From the NCBI RefSeq assembly GCF_900103935.1, contig NZ_FNIC01000006.1:1-64000 (forward strand): a stretch of 64,000 nucleotides of DNA. Direction: 5' to 3'. The notes beneath the pieces are model-generated. The model had not been told where the DNA came from, did not search any database, and saw only the letters and a list, made by a program, of their open reading frames with translations. How positions within the stretch are numbered: the first letter of the stretch is position 1; each line of letters starts with the position of its first letter. A program made the translations under genes and the position numbers. Positions 57,568 to 64,000 of this stretch are shown here, in pieces. This DNA comes from Nocardioides szechwanensis. GTDB taxonomy: Bacteria; Actinomycetota; Actinomycetes; Propionibacteriales; Nocardioidaceae.

Positions 57568-58130
57568 CAGGACTTGACGCGGCCCAGGTAGGACGAGTCG
57601 CGCGTGTCGACCTTGACCTTCTCGCCCTGGTTGATGAAGAGCGGGACCTGGATCTCGTGGCCGGTCTCCAGGGTGGCCGGCTTGGTGCGGCCGGTGGCGC
57701 TGTCGCCGGCGAGGCCGGGCTCGGTGAACGTGATCACGAGCTCGACCGACGCGGGGAGCTCGACGAAGAGCACGCGGCCCTCGTTGGTGGCCACGATCGC
57801 GTCCTGGTTCTCCAGGAGGAAGTTGGCGCCGTCGCCGAGGACCTCCGGCGAGACCTCGGTCTGCTCGTAGGTGCCGGTGTCCATGAAGACGAAGGACGTG
57901 CCGTCGTTGTAGAGGTACTGCATCGTGCGGCGGTCGACCGTGGCGGTCTCGACCTTGGTCCCGGCGTTGAACGTCTTGTCGACGTTCTTGCCCGACTCGA
58001 CGTTGCGGAGCTTGGTCCGCACGAAGGCGGGGCCCTTGCCCGGCTTGACGTGCTGGAAGTCGACGACAGCCCACAGCTGACCGTCGATGTTGAGCACCAT
58101 GCCGTTCTTGAGGTCGTTGGTCGATGCCAT
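57567..58130 (-). CDS. efp: Elongation factor P
   Basis: 187 aa, three beta domains. It starts [20 protein letters not shown]. The tip loop [16 protein letters not shown] places a Lys at the functional position that rescues ribosomes at polyproline. [30 protein letters not shown] closes domain III. Polyproline proteins such as the MinD-like ATPase in this window would need it. It is followed directly by nusB. Confidence 0.98.
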   Translation of the reverse strand: MASTNDLKNGMVLNIDGQLWAVVDFQHVKPGKGPAFVRTKLRNVESGKNVDKTFNAGTKVETATVDRRTMQYLYNDGTSFVFMDTGTYEQTEVSPEVLGDGANFLLENQDAIVATNEGRVLFVELPASVELVITFTEPGLAGDSATGRTKPATLETGHEIQVPLFINQGEKVKVDTRDSSYLGRVKS

Positions 58131-58228
58131 GCGCGCGGGAACCTTGCCTTCACTGGGTGGACCGGGGTCCGGGAACTGGACTGGGTGGCCGACGGGATTG
58201 GCTCCCCCGGCAACAGCCGACCAGTCTA
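58131..58228 (-). promoter_or_regulatory. efp-nusB promoter and structured leader
   Basis: A -10 box TAGACT (58228-58223) gives a leader of about 85 bases, unlike the leaderless genes nearby. It contains CCACCCAG twice (58188-58181 and 58160-58153), flanking a small GGACC/GGTCC stem. The SD is AAGG about ten bases before ATG 58130. Confidence 0.5.
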
Positions 58229-58250
58229 GCCCGGACCCCGCCGCTTCTCC

Positions 58251-59048
58251 TCAGTCGGCGAGCTCCCACACCACCTGGACGTCGACCCCGAGGTCAGCCC
58301 GGCCGGCCTGGATCGGCAGCGACGCCATGTCCCTGGCCGCGTACGCCGCCACCTCGCCGTACATCAGGCCCTGCTGGTCGATCGCGCTCTGCGAGGTCTC
58401 CTCGACCTCACGCAGCGTCATCACGGCGCCGAGCTCCTGGCCGGTCGCGTCGGCGTACTCCTGTGCCTTGCGGGTGGCCTCCTCCACGGCCTGCGTGCGG
58501 GCCTTGGCCAGCGCGGCCTCGGGGTCGCCGATCTTGAGCCTGATGTCGCCGACGCGGACCGCGTTGCCGCCGCTGTTCACGGCCGCGGTGACCGCCTTGC
58601 CCGCCGACTTGAGCTCGGTGACCAGCACCGCGGCCCGCTGGGTGACGCGGTAGCCCTTGAGCACCGGCGCCGAGTAGCGCGGGTAGTCGTAGACGGGGTT
58701 CATCTCGAGACCCGTCGTCTGGATGTCCTTGCGCGCCACGCCCTGCGCCTCCAGCGCGTCGAGCACCTTCTCCATGGTGCGGTTGGACTCGTCGAGCGCG
58801 TCCTCGAGCTCGGGCCGCATCATCCGCACCGAGACGTCGAAGACCACCTGGTCGGGTACGGCCGTCGCCTCGCCCGAGCCGGTCATCGTCACCGTCCGCG
58901 CTGCCGCCACTGCGCCTTCCTCCGGTGCCGCTGCCTGCGCCGCGGGCGTGCTGCCGTTGCCTCCCAGCAGGTAGGCGACCGCCAGTGCCAACAGCACCAA
59001 CCCCGCCACCAGCAGGCCCTTCACGCTGACCGTCACGTTCTTGTCCAC
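58251..59048 (-). CDS. SIMPL-domain protein, membrane-anchored
   Basis: 265 aa. One hydrophobic segment (about 9-30) anchors or exports it. The SIMPL domain follows: VTMTGSGEATAVPDQVVFDVSVRM, GVARKDIQTTGLEMNPVYDYP, AQEYADATGQELGAVMTLREV. Family members are periplasmic or surface proteins of unclear function, linked with oxidative stress in E. coli YggE. GTG 59048 follows a GGAGG site. Confidence 0.9.
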   Translation of the reverse strand: MDKNVTVSVKGLLVAGLVLLALAVAYLLGGNGSTPAAQAAAPEEGAVAAARTVTMTGSGEATAVPDQVVFDVSVRMMRPELEDALDESNRTMEKVLDALEAQGVARKDIQTTGLEMNPVYDYPRYSAPVLKGYRVTQRAAVLVTELKSAGKAVTAAVNSGGNAVRVGDIRLKIGDPEAALAKARTQAVEEATRKAQEYADATGQELGAVMTLREVEETSQSAIDQQGLMYGEVAAYAARDMASLPIQAGRADLGVDVQVVWELAD

Positions 59049-59118
59049 AGTTCCTCCGAGTGTCGAGTTGTGTGTACGACGAGGTCGGAGCGTGAGGGGT
59101 TCCGGTCTGGTTCAACGT

Positions 59119-59700
59119 TCAGCCGAGGGCGGCGACCTTGTCCAGGAGGTCGACCAAGGAGAGCAGCCCGATCGTGAGCGCACCCGCGCGCGCGATCCAC
59201 AGGGCCGCGACGAGTGGCAGAGGGCCCGTCGGAGGGACCGGCCACGACCTGAGGAGCCGACGCTCCACGACCAGGTGCAGCGCCACGGCGTAGAGCGCGG
59301 GAATGGTGACGAAGCACGCGGCGGACAGCCAGGCCGGTTGGAGCAGCGTGAAGTCCACGCCGTCCACGTGCACGATCTGGTTGCCGACGGGGACCCCTGC
59401 TCCCGCCGCCACACACGTGAGCCGGAACCAGGCAGGGCCGAGGAGCAGCAACCGGACGAGCGCGTAGATGACGCCGCCCATCAAGCCGAGGAATCCGCCG
59501 ACCAGCAGCAGGTTGAAAGACCCGGACACCGTGAAGCGGCCCATCTCGAAGCCGTCGTCGCTGACGCGCCCGACGGCCTCCGGGCTGATCCGTACCAACA
59601 CGTACATCACCAGTCGGCCGAGGATCCCGCCGACGAGCGCGCCCAGCACCAGCCCCACGACGGGGACTGCGGCCAGCCGCCACGGCAGCCCAGAGGTCAT
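59119..59700 (-). CDS. Membrane protein of unknown function
   Basis: 193 aa from ATG 59700. Four to five hydrophobic segments are apparent: about 9-38, 60-92, 118-145 and 160-190. The first two are glycine-rich (LVLGALVGGILGR, LLLVGGFLGLMGG). No domain recognised. It lies between the SIMPL gene and aroQ. The upstream frame is an extension through aroQ-complement sequence and is not used. Confidence 0.7.
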   Translation of the reverse strand: MTSGLPWRLAAVPVVGLVLGALVGGILGRLVMYVLVRISPEAVGRVSDDGFEMGRFTVSGSFNLLLVGGFLGLMGGVIYALVRLLLLGPAWFRLTCVAAGAGVPVGNQIVHVDGVDFTLLQPAWLSAACFVTIPALYAVALHLVVERRLLRSWPVPPTGPLPLVAALWIARAGALTIGLLSLVDLLDKVAALG

Positions 59701-59735
59701 GGCCGAGTGTGGCACAGCGAGGTCCGGCCCGGCTC

Positions 59736-60164
59736 TCAGTCGCGCGCGATCCGCTCCAGTGCGAGCCGGTAGCCCTCGATCCCGTGACCGACGACGACCT
59801 CCTCGGCGTGCGGGGTGACCACGGAGGTGTGCCGGAAGACCTCGGGACGCTGCCCGGGGTTGGAGATGTGGACCTCGACGAGGGGCGCGGTGAGCTGCGC
59901 GCAGGCGTCGTAGACGGCGTACGAGTAGTGGCTCCAGGCGGCGGCGTTGAGCACGACCGGGGTCGCGTCGTCGGCGGCGTCGTTGAGCCAGTCGAGCAGC
60001 TCGCCCTCGTGGTTGGTCTGGCGGACCTCCACCTCGAGCCCGAGGTCGCGACCCCAGCCGACACACAGGTCGGCGAGCTCGGCATGGGTGGTGGTGCCAT
60101 AGATCTCCGGCTCGCGCCGGCCGAGTCGGCCCAGGTTGGGGCCGTTGAGGACCAGTACCTTCAT
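59736..60164 (-). CDS. aroQ: 3-dehydroquinate dehydratase, type II
   Basis: 142 aa. [20 protein letters not shown] has the catalytic Tyr and the flexible-loop Arg. [14 protein letters not shown] and [18 protein letters not shown] bind substrate, and [11 protein letters not shown] holds the catalytic His. ATGA overlap with aroB. Third step of the shikimate pathway. Confidence 0.97.
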   Translation of the reverse strand: MKVLVLNGPNLGRLGRREPEIYGTTTHAELADLCVGWGRDLGLEVEVRQTNHEGELLDWLNDAADDATPVVLNAAAWSHYSYAVYDACAQLTAPLVEVHISNPGQRPEVFRHTSVVTPHAEEVVVGHGIEGYRLALERIARD

Positions 60165-61279
60165 GAGTGTCCTCCCGTGATCACGTCGAAGGCAGCGCGC
60201 AGGTCGTCCTCGGACGGGCCCGCGAGCACGGTGGGCCGGGCGAGGTCGTCGAGCACGACGAACCGCAGCTGGGAGCCGCGCGCCTTCTTGTCCACGCGCA
60301 TGGCGGCGTGGAGCTCGTCGAAGTCGGCGCCGCTGTAGGTGGTCGGCAGGCCGACCCGGGCGAAGACGGTGTGGTGGCGGTCGGCGACCTCCGGCGCGAG
60401 CCGCCCGGTGAGCCGCGCGAGCTCGGCGACGAAGACGCAGCCGATGGCCACGGCCTCCCCGTGCCGGATCGCGTAGTCCTCGGCGCGCTCGATGGCGTGG
60501 GCCAGGGTGTGCCCGTAGTTGAGCGCCTCGCGTCCCGGGTGGCCGTCGACGCCACCGGTCTCCTTGAGGTCGGCCACCACGACGTCGATCTTGACACCGA
60601 TGGCGCGCTCGACCAGCTCCCGCAGGACCGGCGACCCCGCGGTCAGGGCGGCCGGGTCGGTCTCCTCGATGAGGCGCAGGATCTCGGGGTCGGCGATGAA
60701 GCCGCACTTGACGACCTCCCCGAGCCCCGCGACCAGCTCGTCGCGCGGCAGCGTCTCGAGCAGCGTGAGGTCGCACAGCACCCCGGCGGGCTCGTGGAAG
60801 GAGCCGACGAGGTTCTTGCCGGCGGCGGTGTTGATGCCGGTCTTGCCGCCCACCGCCGCGTCGACCATGGCCAGCAGGGTCGTGGGCACGTGCACCACGC
60901 GTACGCCGCGCAGCCAGGTCGCCGCGACGAAGCCGCCGAGGTCGGTGGTCGCGCCGCCGCCGAAGGTGACCACGGCGTCGGAGCGGGTGAAGCCGGCCGC
61001 GCCGAGCGCCTCCCAGCAGTCGTGGGCGACCGAGGCGGTCTTGGTCTCCTCGCCGTCGGGCAGCCCGAGCGCGAGCACGTCGTAGCGCAGCGTCAGCGCG
61101 TCGAAGACCGGCTGCGCGAGCTCGCCGAGCTGGCCAGCGAAGAGGAACGCGACCCGCTCGACCTGCGGCCCGAGGAGCTCGGCCAACCGGTCGGCCAGGC
61201 CGTGCCCGACCACGACGTCGTACGGCGACGCGCCGCCGATGTGGAGCACCGTGGCGTCGGGGGCCTCGAGGGCGCTCAC
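60161..61279 (-). CDS. aroB: 3-dehydroquinate synthase
   Basis: 372 aa. [18 protein letters not shown] and [23 protein letters not shown] form the NAD site. [19 protein letters not shown] and the zinc-ligand region [22 protein letters not shown] are present. GTG 61279 overlaps the aroK stop (GTGA). Second shikimate step. Confidence 0.98.
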   Translation of the reverse strand: MSALEAPDATVLHIGGASPYDVVVGHGLADRLAELLGPQVERVAFLFAGQLGELAQPVFDALTLRYDVLALGLPDGEETKTASVAHDCWEALGAAGFTRSDAVVTFGGGATTDLGGFVAATWLRGVRVVHVPTTLLAMVDAAVGGKTGINTAAGKNLVGSFHEPAGVLCDLTLLETLPRDELVAGLGEVVKCGFIADPEILRLIEETDPAALTAGSPVLRELVERAIGVKIDVVVADLKETGGVDGHPGREALNYGHTLAHAIERAEDYAIRHGEAVAIGCVFVAELARLTGRLAPEVADRHHTVFARVGLPTTYSGADFDELHAAMRVDKKARGSQLRFVVLDDLARPTVLAGPSEDDLRAAFDVITGGHS

Positions 61280-61779
61280 GTCAGCGCCTTGCGGATCTCG
61301 TCGACGATGTCCTCCGGGGTGCGCTGGTCGGTGTCGACCGTGACGTCCGCGACGGACGCGTAGATCGGCGCGCGCTCGTCGAGCAGCGCCTTGATCCGGG
61401 ATCGGACGTTGCCGAGCAGCAGGGGGCGGCCGGTGCCGAGACCGACCCGCTTGACCGCCTCGCTGAGGCCCACTCGGAGGAACACCACCCGGTGGTCGGC
61501 CAGCAGCGCGCGGGTGTCGGGGTCGAGCACCGCTCCCCCGCCCAACGACAGCACGCCGTCGTGGGTGGCCAGCGCCTCGGCGACCGCTTGCTTCTCCAGC
61601 GCCCGGAAGTGCTCCTCGCCGGACTCGACGAAGATGTCGGAGACCTCCCGGCCCGCGAGCCGCTCCACGTCGGCGTCGGTGTCGCGGGCGGTGACCCCGA
61701 GGGCCTCGGCGAGCAGCGCACCGACCGTGGACTTGCCGGAGCCCATGGGCCCGACCAGCACAGCCAGTGGGTGGGTCAT
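61276..61779 (-). CDS. aroK: Shikimate kinase
   Basis: 167 aa. P-loop [11 protein letters not shown], shikimate-binding [18 protein letters not shown] and [17 protein letters not shown], lid Arg in GTGRPLL. ATG 61779 overlaps the aroC stop (ATGA). Fifth shikimate step. Confidence 0.98.
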   Translation of the reverse strand: MTHPLAVLVGPMGSGKSTVGALLAEALGVTARDTDADVERLAGREVSDIFVESGEEHFRALEKQAVAEALATHDGVLSLGGGAVLDPDTRALLADHRVVFLRVGLSEAVKRVGLGTGRPLLLGNVRSRIKALLDERAPIYASVADVTVDTDQRTPEDIVDEIRKALT

Positions 61780-62954
61780 CGGAACCTCAGGGTGTCCAGG
61801 TAGCTCTGGACGTTGCGTCGCGTCTCCTGCACCGAGTCGCCGCCGAACTTCTCCACGACCGCGTCGGCGAGCACCAGCGCGACCATCGCCTCGGCGACGA
61901 TGCCGGCGGCCGGGACCGCGCAGACGTCGGAGCGCTGGTGGTGGGCGACGGTCTCCTCGCCGGTGCTGACGTCGACGGTGCGCAGCGCCCGCGGCACGGT
62001 CGCGATCGGCTTCATCGCCGCCCGCACCCGCAGCACCTCACCGGTGGTCATGCCGCCCTCGGTGCCGCCGGAGCGGTCCGTCGTACGACGGATCCCGGCG
62101 TCGGTGGGCACGATCTCGTCGTGTGCGAGCGAGCCGGGGGTGGCCGCGAGGGCGAACCCGTCACCGACCTCGACGCCCTTGATCGCCTGGATGCCCATGA
62201 GCGCACCGGCCAGCCGCGAGTCGAGGCGGCGGTCCCAGTGGACGTGCGAACCGAGGCCGGGCGGCAGCCCGTGGACCACGACCTCGACGACGCCGCCGAG
62301 CGTGTCGCCGTCCTTGTGGGCCTGGTCGATGGCCGCGACCATCGCCGCGGAGGTCTCGGGGTCGAGGCACCGCACCGGGTCCTCGTCCAGACGCTGTACG
62401 TCGTCAGCGGTCGGCCACAGTCCGTCGGGACCGCGCACTCCGCCGAGCTCGATCACGTGGGACACGATCCGGGCGCCGGTGGCCTGCTCGACGAAGTTGC
62501 TGGCGACCCGCCCGAGCGCCACGCGCGCCGCGGTCTCGCGGGCGGAGGCGCGCTCGAGGATCGGCCGGGAGTCCTGGAAGTCGTACTTCTGCATGCCGGC
62601 GAGGTCGGCGTGGCCGGGCCGGGGCCGGGTGAGCGGGGCGTTGCGGGCCAGCGCCTCGAGCTCCACGGGGTCGACGGGGTCGGCCGACATGACCTTCTCC
62701 CACTTGGGCCACTCGGTGTTGCCGACCTGGATGGCGACCGGGCCGCCCTGGGTGAGCCCGTGGCGCACGCCGCCGGTGATCGTGACCTCGTCCTGCTCGA
62801 ACTTCATCCGGGCGCCGCGGCCGTAGCCGAGGCGCCGCCGGGCCAGGGAGTCGCCGATGTCGTCGGAGGTCACCCGCACATGGGCGGGGAGCCCCTCGAG
62901 GATCGCGACCAGGGACGGGCCGTGGGACTCGCCCGCGGTGAGCCAACGCAGCAT
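61776..62954 (-). CDS. aroC: Chorismate synthase
   Basis: 392 aa, FMN-dependent. [20 protein letters not shown] and RRQLGYGRG-type residues ([17 protein letters not shown]) are the N-terminal signatures. The central [33 protein letters not shown] holds the second. [24 protein letters not shown] closes the site. First of the aroC-aroK-aroB-aroQ run. ATG 62954 is preceded by AAGACT, a weak -10. Confidence 0.98.
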   Translation of the reverse strand: MLRWLTAGESHGPSLVAILEGLPAHVRVTSDDIGDSLARRRLGYGRGARMKFEQDEVTITGGVRHGLTQGGPVAIQVGNTEWPKWEKVMSADPVDPVELEALARNAPLTRPRPGHADLAGMQKYDFQDSRPILERASARETAARVALGRVASNFVEQATGARIVSHVIELGGVRGPDGLWPTADDVQRLDEDPVRCLDPETSAAMVAAIDQAHKDGDTLGGVVEVVVHGLPPGLGSHVHWDRRLDSRLAGALMGIQAIKGVEVGDGFALAATPGSLAHDEIVPTDAGIRRTTDRSGGTEGGMTTGEVLRVRAAMKPIATVPRALRTVDVSTGEETVAHHQRSDVCAVPAAGIVAEAMVALVLADAVVEKFGGDSVQETRRNVQSYLDTLRFR

Positions 62955-62994
62955 GGGGTCAGTCTTTCATTGCCCGGGGCCGCGGCGTCGCCGG

Positions 62995-63723
62995 TCACCC
63001 GCCGACGAGACTCCGGAGCACCGGGTCGCCCACCGCGATGCCGACCAGCGCGCCCACCAGCATGAACGGGCCGAACGGGAACGCCCGCCGCTCGACGACG
63101 CGCAGCAGCGACAGCAGACCGCCGCCGACGCCGCCCAGGAGGAAGCCGGCGTAGAGACCGACGAGCAGCTCGCCCCAGCCCAGGTAGCCGAGCGCGATGC
63201 CCAGCACGCCGGCCAGCCGCACGTCGCCGTAGCCGAGGCCGCGCGGGTGCACGAACCACAGGACGAAGAAGGACCCGCCGCACACCAGCCAGCCCAGGCC
63301 GGCCCTGACGAGGTCGTCGGTGTCGCGGGTCGCGGCGAAGCAGACCAGGACCAGCACCACGGTGAGCAGGTAGGTCGGGGCGATCACCTTGGTCGGCAGC
63401 AGCCGGGTCCGCCAGTCGACCACGGCCAGGGCCACGCAGATCGGCACCAGCGGCACCAGGAACAGCAGCGGCCAGTCCCAGCCGACCTCGGCTCCCACGA
63501 GCGCACCCGCCGCCGCGGAGGCGAGGGACGCCTTCGTCGCCAGCCCGGGGAGCTCGGCGATGGCGGCGTAGCGCTCCTTCGGCGGTTCCTCGGGCGTCTC
63601 CTCACCCGGGGCGGGGGCGACCGGGACGGGCTCGGGGATCCGGCGGATCAGCTCCGGAACCAGCAGGCCGAGCGCGCAGCAGACGCCCAGGGACAGGAAG
63701 AGCGCGGTCGGGACCTCGGTCAC
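62995..63723 (-). CDS. A24-type prepilin peptidase, short form
   Basis: 242 aa, mostly membrane helices. The two catalytic Asp are in ALAVVDWRTRLLP and PRGLGYGDVRLAG, the A24 aspartic-protease motif GxGD-type. The N-terminal methylase domain with Cys pairs is absent, as in many actinobacterial forms. Processes prepilin or pseudopilin signal peptides. It overlaps aroE by four bases (GTGA); the association with aro genes is common in actinobacteria. Confidence 0.92.
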   Translation of the reverse strand: MTEVPTALFLSLGVCCALGLLVPELIRRIPEPVPVAPAPGEETPEEPPKERYAAIAELPGLATKASLASAAAGALVGAEVGWDWPLLFLVPLVPICVALAVVDWRTRLLPTKVIAPTYLLTVVLVLVCFAATRDTDDLVRAGLGWLVCGGSFFVLWFVHPRGLGYGDVRLAGVLGIALGYLGWGELLVGLYAGFLLGGVGGGLLSLLRVVERRAFPFGPFMLVGALVGIAVGDPVLRSLVGG

Positions 63724-64000
63724 GGCGCCGACCGGCGCTCCGCGAGCGCGGCCTCGCCGGCCTCCCGCATCCGCGCCAGCGGCGCCGGCAGGCCGGTGAA
63801 GATCTCGAGCTGGAGCGCCGCCTGGTGCACGAGCAGGTCCAGGCCGCCGACCAGCGTCCGGTCACCGGTGCTGTCGGCCAACGGGGTCGGCCACGGGTCG
63901 TAGAGCACCTCGAACACCACCGGCACCCGGCCGCAGCGCGCCACCAGGTCGGGCGTCTGCGCGTCGGCGGGCACAGTCGAGACCAGCACCTCGCCGGTGG
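63720..64000 (-). CDS. aroE: Shikimate dehydrogenase, C-terminal part (cut by window end)
   Basis: About 93 C-terminal residues. VLVSTVPADAQTPDLVAR sits after the NADP-binding fold, and DPWPTPLADSTGDRTLVGGLDLLVHQAALQLEIFTG is the shikimate dehydrogenase C-terminal signature (usual form DxxYxPxxTPLL...G.GLxMLxxQAxxxFxxxTG). Position ahead of the prepilin peptidase and aroC supports the call. The N terminus lies beyond base 64000. Confidence 0.9.
   Translation of the reverse strand, partial: TGEVLVSTVPADAQTPDLVARCGRVPVVFEVLYDPWPTPLADSTGDRTLVGGLDLLVHQAALQLEIFTGLPAPLARMREAGEAALAERRSAP

Overview
The window is about 70 % GC, very gene-dense DNA from a chromosomal core region of a high-GC actinobacterium, most likely Nocardioidaceae (Nocardioides or a close relative). 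The evidence is the start of an actinobacterial-type 16S rRNA gene, an actinobacterial integration host factor (mihF), a mycothiol-dependent isomerase-family protein, an F420-dependent oxidoreductase family protein, a PriA without helicase motifs, and frequent leaderless starts (TANNNT, 6-7 bases, then ATG or GTG). No phage, IS element, CRISPR array or tRNA gene was seen.

Layout: 1-209 is the 5' end of a 16S rRNA gene on the minus strand, with an AT-rich leader. 443-10163 (minus) is one tightly overlapped arginine operon, argC-ACT protein-argJ-argB-argD-argF-argR-argG-argH, followed by a 3-methyladenine DNA glycosylase. 10253-12145 (plus) holds a mycothiol-type isomerase and an aldo/keto reductase. 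12171-19545 (minus) holds pheST, a soluble PAS histidine kinase, a SPOUT rRNA methyltransferase and infC-rpmI-rplT with a long structured leader. 19583-24601 is a mixed block: an SseB-family protein, a small membrane protein, a fold-III PLP aldolase, a small kinase, a secreted sulfatase and a PH-domain protein.

24585-29422 (minus) holds hisEG and the riboflavin operon ribD-ribE-ribBA-ribH behind an FMN riboswitch. 29566-30160 is a TetR-type regulator broken by a frameshift, with a perfect palindrome over its start codon. 30091-41111 (minus) is a run of housekeeping genes: rpe, a LigD-type polymerase domain, rsmB, an MmcQ-family gene, fmt, def, priA, metK, coaBC, rpoZ, gmk and mihF. 41227-50883 (minus) is the pyrimidine operon pyrR-pyrB-pyrC-carA-carB-pyrD-pyrF plus a small lipoprotein, behind a PyrR-type RNA leader. 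50998-57148 holds assorted genes (F420 oxidoreductase, NUDIX, DUF1232, quinone reductase, a proline-rich MinD-like ATPase, a flavin disulfide reductase and a DUF1206 membrane protein). 57160-64000 (minus) holds efp-nusB, a SIMPL protein, a membrane protein and the shikimate cluster aroE-prepilin peptidase-aroC-aroK-aroB-aroQ, cut by the window end.

The most interesting unexplained structure is regulatory rather than a new gene system. It includes a terminator/antiterminator-like leader before infC, which starts at an AUC codon; three perfect palindromes at exact 31-base spacing between the histidine kinase and pheS; a CASTOR-type ACT sensor gene inside the arginine operon; and the operator-like palindrome of the broken TetR gene.
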